In this document: positions 22,659 through 31,649 of the stretch, in pieces
How the letters are laid out: the number at the start of each line of letters is the position of its first letter
How positions within the stretch are numbered: the first letter of the stretch is position 1
Origin: Hypholoma sublateritium FD-334 SS-4
Taxonomy: Eukaryota > Basidiomycota > Agaricomycetes > Agaricales > Strophariaceae
Assembly: GCA_000827495.1 (NCBI GenBank)
Contig: KN817570.1
Span: 147,149-211,148, forward strand
DNA length: 64,000 nt
Direction: 5' to 3'
Position numbers and translations under genes: made by a program
The notes under the pieces: generated by a model
Databases searched by the model: none
What the model was told of the DNA's origin: nothing
What the model saw: the letters and a program-made list of their open reading frames with translations, nothing else

Positions 22659-22915
22659 TAATGCAAATAGCGGGGCCTTTCTCGAGTGACGGCAGGAGGC
22701 AAGATATATGAGACTTATTAGACTGGCCCGGCGGGCAAAGTCTTTCTCGTCTATTCTTAGCTGACGAGCCGTGGGCGGGGCGGCACGTATGGCCACCGCA
22801 AGTGGGTTAGGCCGCCGGTACGTCGGTGTGCCGTTGCAGTGACCGGTGAAGCGCGTCACGAGAGTGGCCTTTGTTGGCGCATTGACCTCGAGTAAACACC
22901 TGCGTTTAAAACCGA
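22659..22915 (-). repeat. Split direct repeat A2
   Basis: 257 bp, identical to 28951-29207 except for one n. It abuts B1 directly. Confidence 0.9.
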
Positions 22916-23031
22916 CCAATGCTTATACGGCTGTTTGATGGTCACGCGGTGTGTAGGGTGAAAACGGGGCTGACAGCATGATGGTGCTAATCAGCCCCCA
23001 AGCGGATTTTTATTTGTCGTAGGTAGGGCTA
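22916..23031 (-). repeat. Split direct repeat B1
   Basis: 116 bp copy of 22513-22628, lying about 110 bp after the recombinase stop codon and followed directly by A2. Confidence 0.9.
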
Positions 23032-23140
23032 AAAGAGTTTTTTTTTTTTTTTTTGAAAAAGGGATGAGCGGAGAAGGCGCGATCGTGGAGGAGACGATAA
23101 AGAAAAAATGGAAGGATTTTAAGAAGATTGTAGAAGGGGT

Positions 23141-24142
23141 TTACATAGAAGAATGATGATTGTCCGAGCCAAAAAGGAGTGCGTGAAGAAGAACGGGATG
23201 TTTGCGTACGTAGATTTGGAATGCTTCCGATGACCACCGACCCATAGCTTGAATAAGAGTCGGAGAGACAGCGTGCTCAGCAAGGGAAGTGGCACCGCCG
23301 GCGCGCATTGACTGCCCAGAGACCCCGCGATCAAAGAAAGGGCGCAGACGATTGATGAAGAAAGCTCTTGTGGGTACCGTGGNGGAGGAGGTTAGCCAAA
23401 GGGGGGAAGCGTACGGGAAAAGCACGTCGCGGGAACGTATGTAGGCGAGGAAATGATGTAAGGGGTTATGGTGATATTGAGACTTGCNCANGATAATGAG
23501 GCTTCCTTCAAAGAAGCGGTCGGCCTTGTGGGAAGGGAGATGAAAGGAATATTGGACNCCATCAAAAGTTACTGTTGAGCGGCGGGAAACTTTCCTCCAA
23601 TTGCGAAGTCGAGTGTTGTCTGGGAAAGTGAGTTNGCCAAGGCGCATAAGAGCAAAGAACCCAGTAAGGAGAATGGATATGAAAAGGAGATCGTCGTGTG
23701 AGGGATGGATTGTGTAGTGGTTGATCAACAGTTGAAGGTCATCAAGGGAAAGTGGGCGTTTACGAGATACTGCAACACCTTTTAAGCGCAGACAACCTTC
23801 AAGAGTACGGGTGACGACCATCGACCGTCGTACGAGGCGAACATTAGGGAACCACGGTTCAAGCTGGTTGCAGATTCCGGAAAGATAAGAGGCGACAGAC
23901 CGTGGGTTGATGAAGCTGGACATGTATACTGTGAAGAAGGAAAGGGTTTCTTCCGTCGGCTCGACGGGTATATCGTGGATTCGGACAAATGTGAGGTAGG
24001 AATTNAGTGCAGAGCCATAAGTGTAACGAGATGTAGAGTCAATTGCGTTCCCCATAGCGATGGCGCGTTCATGGAATAGGNGCTCCCGGGACCACGGTTC
24101 GCGGTGGGGTTGCCTGTTNGGAATAGTGGGTCCAGGGAACAT
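23141..24142 (-). CDS. Retrotransposon tyrosine recombinase (integrase)
   Basis: 333 codons including a few n positions. It joins the circular DNA copy of the element into the genome without leaving a target duplication. Visible family features are the N-terminal SAM-like core-binding region (YTYGSA..SYLTFVRIHDIP), first catalytic Arg in ALMRLG, the box II segment GQSMRAGGATSLAE with the second Arg, and GRWSSEAFQIYVRKHP with the Tyr nucleophile. The His usually found three residues before the second Arg is Gln here. The ATG overlaps the pol stop codon by one base (TAATG). Confidence 0.88.
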   Translation of the reverse strand: MFPGPTIXNRQPHREPWSREXLFHERAIAMGNAIDSTSRYTYGSAXNSYLTFVRIHDIPVEPTEETLSFFTVYMSSFINPRSVASYLSGICNQLEPWFPNVRLVRRSMVVTRTLEGCLRLKGVAVSRKRPLSLDDLQLLINHYTIHPSHDDLLFISILLTGFFALMRLGXLTFPDNTRLRNWRKVSRRSTVTFDXVQYSFHLPSHKADRFFEGSLIIXXKSQYHHNPLHHFLAYIRSRDVLFPYASPLWLTSSXTVPTRAFFINRLRPFFDRGVSGQSMRAGGATSLAEHAVSPTLIQAMGRWSSEAFQIYVRKHPVLLHALLFGSDNHHSSM

Positions 24143-25830
24143 TACGNGAGCAATTTTTCGGGGAACGAGAGGGGTTGGAAGGTGCGAATAGTCAACCCAG
24201 GAGACGTGTCGATAGCTCTTATAAAGTCACCTCGAGAGAGAGCGTCAGCCACAATATTGTCGACGCCTGGNATGTGGATGACACGNANAGAGTGTTCGCC
24301 GTCGATGAGGATGTCAGCCGCGGATTTCAACATTTCNTTTATGTCTGGAACNGTGTGGAAGGAGTTGAATGCATCGAAGACATTCGAGTTGTCGGTATAT
24401 ATAATGATGCGTGAGTGGTTTGAGGCGGCGAGGTGAACGTGATGGAGGGCGGACACNAGGCAGAGAGCCTCNTAATAGAAGATGATCTTGTTGGCTTCGA
24501 TTTCGGCGTTNGAAANGGCGGGAATTGTCGCAAAGAACCCCATGTTGTTGTTTTGTATCCAGAAGCCCAAGCCGGATAATGATGCNTCGCAATAGACTAT
24601 CACGTCGGCCTCATCGGTGGTNNACTGGCGTGCGCTAAGTATCTCCACNCCGGGGTTNGAGCGTATGTGCTGAAGTGCCCATCTCAGGTCAGCGCGGATC
24701 GCGGTGTTTGTGTAGATGCGACGGTCAGGGATATATTTGCCCGAGGTCTTCGCGTACACGAGGCTGAGGCAGGGTTGTAGGAGGATGTATACGTTGAANG
24801 CCCAATTCAACCATCCCTGCAGTTGTAGCCAACGTTTCAATTTAAAATGTACGTGAAGACGCGCCGTTTCTGGAAGAACACCGTCAATTTTCTTTGGTGG
24901 TTCAGTTGACCAAAGCTCCAATTCCTCGATGAGTCGCTCTTTGGCGGCGGCGGGAAGGGTAAGTGTCATCTTGTTTGGGTCGACGTCGATGCCAATGATG
25001 GTGAGAGATTTTCCGTGGACTTGTTTCCTTTGCTTGTGGGGAATGCCNAGCTCATCCCATAAATCGAGCAGCCGCTTTTGGTGTCTGGGAAGGNATGCAT
25101 CATATGGGGCATAGTGTTCGACATCACCGTCGACGTCGACTCCAAAAGAATCATCGACATAGGTGCCGAGATAATCGAAACAAAGCATATTCCTTGNGAT
25201 CCAAGCCACAAGGCTATTGAACGCAATGAAGATCGCGCCAGAAGCGGAGCTCCCAAACGCGTTGTTTCGGTCAACGTGGCGCAACCCATCTATGGTATTG
25301 ATTTGTCGGATCTGCCAGAAAGGGTGCATCGGACAAAGACGATATGCCTCGGAGATGTCAGATTTCCACATGACGAGCTCCGTTTCGGGCGAAAGCGAAG
25401 CACGCGCGTGTAAAAGGNACTCTCCGACGTGCTTCATGTTGTCGAGCNGATAGCCAGTGACGGAGTCNTGCGCGATCATGCTNTTTAGGGAGAAATCCCC
25501 TGAACTATGGTCTGTGACCATCCGTAGGCCAAGACCGTCGGATTTTGGGACGGCGTGGATGGGCGCAGAGTGCATTCCGGGCAGGAGATCTCGCCCNAAC
25601 GATTGCGAGAATCGATTTTTGGAAATTTCGACGTCGCGCTGAGCGCGGAGGAAAGCCGCTTTGTCAGCGTCTTTTGGTGTCGGCTTNGAGGCGTCGAAAG
25701 TGTCGGGATACCCCTCAATTCGGGTGTTTGCCCAGGGCCAGAAACCTTCTCGCAGCCCGTCGCATACGGACTTCACGAACGGTTGNTTTGGATGAGTAGC
25801 GAGGTATGTCTCGAAGGTGTCGACGTTGAT

Positions 25831-26560
25831 AGGAGAAATGATTGCGAAAAGTTCAGGATGGGCAGCGATAGTGGCTTTGGCGACGGGATTGTCCAGATCA
25901 GCTTGTNNNNNNNNNNNNNNNNNNNNNNNNNNNNNNNNNNNNNNNNNNNNNNNNNNNNNNNNNNNNNNNNNNNNNNNNNNNNNNNNNNNNNNNNNNNNNN
26001 NNNNNNNNNNNNNNNNNNNNNNNNNNNNNNNNNNNNNNNNNNNNNNNNNNNNNNNNNNNNNNNNNNNNNNNNNNNNNNNNNNNNNNNNNNNNNNNNNNNN
26101 NNNNNNNNNNNNNNNNNNNNNNNNNNNNNNNNNNNNNNNNNNNNNNNNNNNNNNNNNNNNNNNNNNNNNNNNNNNNNNNNNNNNNNNNNNNNNNNNNNNN
26201 NNNNNNNNNNNNNNNNNNNNNNNNNNNNNNNNNNNNNNNNNNNNNNNNNNNNNNNNNNNNNNNNNNNNNNNNNNNNNNNNNNNNNNNNNNNNNNNNNNNN
26301 NNNNNNNNNNNNNNNNNNNNNNNNNNNNNNNNNNNNNNNNNNNNNNNNNNNNNNNNNNNNNNNNNNNNNNNNNNNNNNNNNNNNNNNNNNNNNNNNNNNN
26401 NNNNNNNNNNNNNNNNNNNNNNNNNNNNNNNNNNNNNNNNNNNNNNNNNNNNNNNNNNNNNNNNNNNNNNNNNNNNNNNNNNNNAGGAGAAATGATTGCG
26501 AAAAGTTCAGGATGGGCAGCGATAGTGGCTTTGGCGACGGGATTGTCCAGATCAGCTTGT
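25831..26560. other. Assembly gap flanked by a 76-bp duplicate
   Basis: 578 n (25907-26484) lie between two identical 76-bp segments (25831-25906 and 26485-26560). The contig ends evidently overlap, so the gap probably does not exist in the genome. Confidence 0.9.
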
Positions 26561-26689
26561 GAAGGACGGGGTAGGGGTAGTGCAGTCTCGGACCATGTAG
26601 CAGTTGTTGGAGATAATGCGGTGGATGGGTCGATGGGCCAAACGTTGTGTCGCAGGTATTTGGGATGACAGGCATGGCTGGCAATATCA

Positions 26690-27411
26690 TATATCACAAC
26701 CCTCTAATTAGAGGAAAGCTGTGATATATAACTCCCTCTAATTAGAGGCCTCTTGTGATATATCACACTAGAGGCATATTCTAGTAATATAATCTACTTT
26801 TAATTAACTGTGATATATCACATAATAAATAAATAAATATTATTTTAGAGATATATATTTATATATACAAATTTTTAATACTTATTAGTATACCTTAGTG
26901 CCCTAACCCTAACCTTAAACAAGACAAAATATACCTTACCAACCCTAACCACCAACCCTAACCTAACCTAACCACCCTAACCTAACCCTAACCTAAACCA
27001 ACCTAACCACCCTAACCCAATCCTAACCTAAACCTAACCTAACCAACCCTAACCTAACCTAACCTAATTTAACCTAACCAACCCTAACCTAACCTAACCT
27101 AATCTAACCAATCCAACCTAACCAATCCTAACCACTCCTAACCACCCTTGTCCTAACCACCCTTGTCAAGAGCCCTCTGACTCTTATATATGCTTTAATT
27201 TGAGGCCACAATATCATCATAATAAAAGGATTAGGGGAAGGAGTAGGCATGAAAATAAAATTTCTCACCATCAAATATTATGTAATCACAATATAATCAT
27301 CCAAAATAGTTCAAGGCCTCTAAGATGTCCAGTGATATATCAGAATAGCCCTCTAGTTAGAGGGAGTTATATATCACAGCTTTCTTCTAATTAGAGAGGT
27401 GTGATATATCA
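26690..27411. mobile_element. Inverted-repeat element carrying telomere-like repeats, inserted in pol
   Basis: Both ends carry ~80-bp inverted repeats built of TATATCACA, CTCTAATTAGAG, AAAGCTGTGATATATAACTCCCTCTAA and the palindrome GTGATATATCAC. Left arm is about 26690-26770, right arm about 27330-27408. The trinucleotide TCA flanks both ends (26687-26689, 27409-27411). Removing the element and one TCA restores the pol frame from its overlapping ATG, which supports these borders. No transposase is encoded. Its centre is AT-rich and holds degenerate CCCTAA-type repeats. Confidence 0.75.
26903..27165. repeat. Degenerate telomere-like (CCCTAA/CCTAA) repeat tract
   Basis: Irregular tandem units CCCTAA, CCTAA, CCTAAA and CCACCCTAA fill about 260 bp. 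CCCTAA is the complement of the TTAGGG telomere repeat found in many fungi. The tract lies inside the inverted-repeat element rather than at a chromosome end. Confidence 0.85.
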
Positions 27412-27448
27412 CCCTGCCAGTAGCTGGTGGGGATGAAAGCCGAATTTT

Positions 27449-28903
27449 TCATTCCTTGTCTGCATGACAGTCGACTTTGGTGTGCCCTGACTTCCTGCAT
27501 CCGCTGCAGATGTGCCTAAAACGGCATTCCCCATCTGCGCTTTTGCACCCGCGGGCGCTATTGAAGTTGCGGCAGATCTCCGTTTTGCTTCCGGACGCCC
27601 TTGGCGCAGACGGCTGGGACTGTCCGCCGGTGCCTGAACGATTGACGCCGGACNCGTCATTGACGACGATGGCGTTGTAGAGGCTGCGGAAGGTGTCGAG
27701 GTCAGTGAGGCGATGCTCTTCACCCCCTCCGACGATGATGCGGACGGCCTTGTNGTATTGAATGACCTTGTGATGTGAGGATANGTCGGGCTTNGCTTCA
27801 AATTCCCTGTTGATGTCTTCGCGATAACTCCAAAGTTNGCGTTTTCTGTGCGGGAAGAGGAAACCGGTGGCAGCCACTGTGCGGTCCCAGGCAGAAATCC
27901 AGTCAGCGTGCGCTCGGACATGCCGCTTTGCCTCAGGGACTGTAAAGCTNAGCTCTTTGCCTCCAAAGCGAGCCGTTCTCTCTTCATCAAACGAGACACA
28001 GTTGATAGAAGAGAAGACGATGTCGAGGTCAACGGGCTCTCCCGCGAAGATGCGTTTCCATTGTGAAGTCGGGAATCCACGAGGTTTGCCTCTACCTCTG
28101 AGTTTGAGGAGTTCCCTGGAGNGACGNGGGTCTCGAGNGAAGATTTCGAGAATTCGGCATGTTTCTTCGCATTCGGGATTGAGGGCAGGCTCGGGTGAGG
28201 GTTCGAAANGGACGCGAGACTCTGACGCCCAGGGCATGTCTGAGAGCTCGACGCGTGGGTATTTGGACGACCGCCCATTCGGTTCAGAAGCGGCGGATTC
28301 GTCGTCCGAACTGACAGAACGTGGGCGTTTGGTTCTGACAGCGTGGTCGCCGGCGGCCGGTCCCATTACCCGTGTGAGGGTTGGTGAGACCGGCGTCCGT
28401 TCGTTCAGTGACGAGGAGCTGCCCACCGGGGGCGGACTGCGTTCTGCGCCCGGGTGATTTCTCGCGCTGACGCCGTTTTCCACATCGAACCTCATCTCGA
28501 TGTTCGCGATTCGCTGAGTCAGCGGTATCCCCCGTTTGTTGAGCCGTTCTATCAAACTCGGTTTGGATGGAGGTGACTTCTGCGCTGAAGACTTTGANAA
28601 NCTGGTCCTTTTGGGCGGAGGAGAGCTCCGGCCTGTCGTCGAGCACTCCGACGATTTTCGAAAAAGCTTCGGACTGCCCGCACTTNCGTTCACGGAAAGC
28701 TCCGACGAGACTCTCNAGTTGTCGTGTGACCTCGAGTTGCTCAACCTGGAGAGGAGCGTCTCGTTGGGGGGAGGAATTTCCAGCCTCTCCAGGAGACTGA
28801 GACCCCGCCCGACTTCCTTCAGGACTGACGGATCCGTCGGCAGAGTCAGCCCCGCGCTTATCGGATCCGCTTGCTGCATTTCGGACAGTCGTCTCTTCGC
28901 CAT
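27449..28903 (-). CDS. Retrotransposon Gag-like protein
   Basis: 484 codons with scattered n. Long polar, Ser/Pro-rich N-terminal half (probably disordered), then a helical middle segment. The C-terminus is a zinc-binding nucleic-acid module: CRNFNSARGCKSADGECRFRH (CCCH-like) followed by CSGCRKSGHTKVDC (CCHC knuckle). Such proteins package element RNA. The stop codon TGA overlaps the ATG of pol (ATGA). Start chosen at the first ATG after repeat A1. Confidence 0.85.
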   Translation of the reverse strand: MAKRRLSEMQQADPISAGLTLPTDPSVLKEVGRGLSLLERLEIPPPNETLLSRLSNSRSHDNXRVSSELSVNXSAGSPKLFRKSSECSTTGRSSPPPKRTXXSKSSAQKSPPSKPSLIERLNKRGIPLTQRIANIEMRFDVENGVSARNHPGAERSPPPVGSSSSLNERTPVSPTLTRVMGPAAGDHAVRTKRPRSVSSDDESAASEPNGRSSKYPRVELSDMPWASESRVXFEPSPEPALNPECEETCRILEIFXRDXRXSRELLKLRGRGKPRGFPTSQWKRIFAGEPVDLDIVFSSINCVSFDEERTARFGGKEXSFTVPEAKRHVRAHADWISAWDRTVAATGFLFPHRKRXLWSYREDINREFEXKPDXSSHHKVIQYXKAVRIIVGGGEEHRLTDLDTFRSLYNAIVVNDXSGVNRSGTGGQSQPSAPRASGSKTEICRNFNSARGCKSADGECRFRHICSGCRKSGHTKVDCHADKE

Positions 28904-28950
28904 GATGCATTTATTTAATAGATGAGCTTTGCGATGGTTGATTTGAGTGA

Positions 28951-29207
28951 TAATGCAAATAGCGGGGCCTTTCTCGAGTGACGGCAGGAGGCAAGATATA
29001 TGAGACTTATTAGACTGGCCCGGCGGGCAAAGTCTTTCTNGTCTATTCTTAGCTGACGAGCCGTGGGCGGGGCGGCACGTATGGCCACCGCAAGTGGGTT
29101 AGGCCGCCGGTACGTCGGTGTGCCGTTGCAGTGACCGGTGAAGCGCGTCACGAGAGTGGCCTTTGTTGGCGCATTGACCTCGAGTAAACACCTGCGTTTA
29201 AAACCGA
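28951..29207 (-). repeat. Split direct repeat A1
   Basis: 257 bp, matches 22659-22915. Forms the 5' end of the retrotransposon. Confidence 0.9.
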
Positions 29208-30165
29208 TTATATCATTTCTGTCAAATTCTTGTAGCAGATGTGTTACTTAACGCGAATACGATAGCGTGCGAATTTGGAGTATGAATGTATATCCCTTGC
29301 CCACGCCCGCTGACCGGTTTTCTGATTAGTGCGTGTAGATAAGCACTCAATAAGGATCAATCCATCAGCAATGTCAGGGAATGCTACAGGGGCTACCCAG
29401 CGCTATGCAGATGGGGACCCATGCTATGACACTATGGGACACTATGCGGGCACTATATAGCACTACATAGCTTCCCACAGTGCCATAGCGTGGGTCCCAA
29501 AATCAGGCATTGCTGATGTCCCCGGCGGGAGTAAATGCTCCAAGGTCAGCAACGAGAAGAATACTGAGACTTGGCGCACCTGCGCGGTGACTCGCCCGAC
29601 GTTATAAGTAGTCTGAAAAACCAACTGAAACTTGCATAAAATATTTCAGGCCAGCCTTTCTCCCGCGAGCCGTGGCGTGTACGCACTGCTCCGGGGGATG
29701 ACATTGACCACTATTTTTGGAGCGCTGCGCCATCATCATCATTCTAAGCGTCTAAAAATAAACAATATAGCACCAACGAAATTAAAACAAAGTACCTTGT
29801 AATTGTAATGAAGAAATGCAGAGGTTGCAAGAGCCGCAAGCCCGATAATTGTGTTCGCCACCGCCGGGCGTCCTTGTCAAGGCCATTCGTCGTTGGGGAG
29901 GGGGGACGCGCAAATTGAATAGAAGTGATGGGACGGGTAAACCCACGATCACTCCACGTGCTCCCGCCAGTTTGTCAAATTTTGGACATAAGCGGTCGCT
30001 TTCTCTTCGCTCCCCTTTCTTCAACCGCCCTCCTTCCCCGATCTGGCCTCGTCCAGCGTCACTTTCGCTCTTTTCACTGCACATTCTTTTACTTTGCGCA
30101 CCCTATAGACAGAACCAACTTCCCAAAAACCCCGTAACATATATATTCGCATTCTACCCTCCGAA
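29208..30165. other. Intergenic with a foldback repeat
   Basis: Flank of the retrotransposon and promoter of the next gene. A hairpin-forming repeat lies at 29363-29518. The last ~160 bp before the ATG at 30166 are pyrimidine-rich, as common in fungal promoters. Confidence 0.5.
29363..29518. repeat. Imperfect foldback / possible MITE
   Basis: Ends CATCAGCAATG (29363-29373) and CATTGCTGATG (29508-29518) are perfect inverse copies. Inside, GGGACCCATGCTATG (29414-29428) pairs with CCATAGCGTGGGTCCC (29483-29498) with few mismatches. It could be a small non-autonomous element. No target duplication was evident. Confidence 0.5.
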
Positions 30166-31649
30166 ATGGCACCCCTTGCTGGCAAACCCCCGTTCGCCAC
30201 TGACGAACCTGACTCCTACTACGAAGCCCCCAAGGCTACCCCGCGTCTGCGCCAGCCCAAGCCTGCGGATCCCAACGCACGGACCTCTGCGTACGACGTG
30301 TGCGTATAGGCCCGTTTGTCGTTGCGTGTCAACTCACCCTGTTCACCAGATACAACAACTATATCGGAGAGGACTCTGCCAAGCTCGCGGCGCCTGCTGG
30401 CGGCTCGGCACGCAACTCGGGTATTGGAGCCATGCTCCTCAACATGGGCGACGATTCGGACGACGACTCGGATGACGAGGAGACGTACCGCCGCCGCCCG
30501 GCTGGCCCTCCTGGCATAGCAACCCCGTTGTCGAAGAATGCGGCTCTCGCGGCCGCGACCGGTGTAAGCACCCCCCCTCAGACCCAGCCTGCACCTCAGC
30601 AGCAGCAGATGAAGCAGCAGCAGATGCAACAGCAGCAGCAGCGCCAAATGCAGCAGCAGCAACAACAACAGATGCAGCAGCAGCAACCGCGCCAAATGCC
30701 GCAGCCCCAACAGATGCCGCATCCTCAACAGCAGCAGCAGCAGCGCATGCCTATGCCAGCGCAAGGCCCACCCCAGCAGATGCCGCAGCCCATCGCTGCG
30801 CCGCGCCCAGGTTACGCAGCCCCTATGGCCGCGCTCAACGGCCTCGCGCGGCCCCCGCCCGCGCACGCGCCCGGCGGGGATATGCGCAAGGGCCCCGCGC
30901 CGATCCAGATCCCGCCCAACGGCGCGTTCACCGGCGCCCCGGCGTACCCGCAGCTCGCGTCCCCCGCTCCGAGCACCCCGCATCCGCTGCAACCGCCCAT
31001 GACGCCAATCACCGCCGCGTTCATTCGCCCCGCAAAGGCCGCGGGTGGCATCGTGAATGTTAGCTTCGCGCCTGCGGGCGAGGAGGGCAAGGCGACCCCA
31101 CGCAAGCCCATCATGCGCGGAAATTCGGAGGAGACGCTCCTGCCCGGCCGCGGCGAGAAGGGCGACGACTTCTGGCGCCGCTTCAGCATGGTCGTCAAGG
31201 AGGAGACCAAGCACGGTGCGCCGAAGGAGAGGTGAGCACGCGTCCTTGGCCCGCCGCGCCGTACATATGTCTAATTCATGTACCCCAGCTCGTGGCTCAA
31301 GCAGACACTCAACGGCTCGAAGCGCCACTCGCGCTCGATCTGGCTCATCGGCATGCTCCTCCTCGTGCTCATCGCCGGCAGCATCGGCGTCGGCGTGTAC
31401 TTCACGCGCAACTCGCCAGGCCACCAGCAGCCGACCGCGATCGGAGGCTCCGCAGACAACCTCGCGACGAGCACCGCAGTCGCCACGTCCGCGGGTGCTA
31501 AGGCGAGCAGCAGCAGCCTGCACGTCAGCCCTACGAACACCGTAGCGCGACGTGACGGCGACGCACTGCTCACGCCGCGCGCGCCGTTGCCGACGGCGCT
31601 CGTTGCGCGACACAAGCACCTCAAGAATCGCGCGGTGGACGTGTGGTAG
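30166..31649 (+). CDS. Gln-rich single-pass membrane protein, function unknown
   Basis: Three exons (30166-30299, 30350-31231, 31289-31649) join in frame to 458 residues. The N-terminus MAPLAGKPPF...DSYYEAP precedes SAYDVYNNYIGEDSAKLA and an acidic patch DDSDDDSDDEE. A 70-residue Gln/Met/Pro-rich tract follows (about residues 125-200), then a Pro/Ala-rich stretch. A conserved block ahead of the membrane has FWRRFSMVVKEETK and SSWLKQTLNGSKRHSRSIW. One transmembrane helix is LIGMLLLVLIAGSIGVGVYF, and a short Ser/Thr-rich tail ends it. I have seen similar proteins in basidiomycetes but know no function. The Gln tract is likely to vary between strains. Confidence 0.85.

Larger units (their letters stand above)
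24142..27452 (-). pseudogene. Retrotransposon pol (reverse transcriptase, RNase H), interrupted
   Basis: The reverse transcriptase has the palm motif YVDDSFGVD and an upstream P.....HAVPKSDGLGLRMVTDHS block. RNase H follows, with IIIYTDNSNVFDAF and VADALSRGDF. The open frame is visible from 26697 to 24142. Its original start is most likely the ATG at 27452, overlapping the gag stop, and about 14 codons later the frame is cut by the inverted-repeat insertion (26690-27411). A 578-n gap with a 76-bp duplicated edge lies inside (25831-26560); removing that 654-bp artefact keeps the frame. The enzyme would copy element RNA into DNA. Confidence 0.85.
22513..29207 (-). mobile_element. Ngaro-like tyrosine-recombinase retrotransposon
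   Basis: Read on the minus strand the order is A1 (28951-29207), gag, pol (RT plus RNase H), tyrosine recombinase, B1 (22916-23031), A2 (22659-22915), B2 (22513-22628). Split direct repeats A1...B1-A2-B2 are the signature of Ngaro/PAT-type elements, which integrate through a circular intermediate. I see no methyltransferase domain between RNase H and the recombinase, which favours Ngaro. The repeat pairs are essentially identical, so insertion was recent. Single n bases through the element suggest several near-identical genomic copies. Pol is broken by an inserted element, so this copy is no longer autonomous. Confidence 0.85.

Noticed and set aside
25555..26668. Long ORFs on both strands running through the n gap
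   Set aside because: They exist only because n codons are read through and because of the duplicated 76-bp edge.
26903..27165. A true chromosome end
   Set aside because: Repeats are degenerate, bounded by inverted repeats inside a retrotransposon, and unique sequence continues on both sides.
22513..29207. LTR retrotransposon
   Set aside because: The repeats are split (A and B separately), there is no DDE integrase or protease, and a tyrosine recombinase is present.
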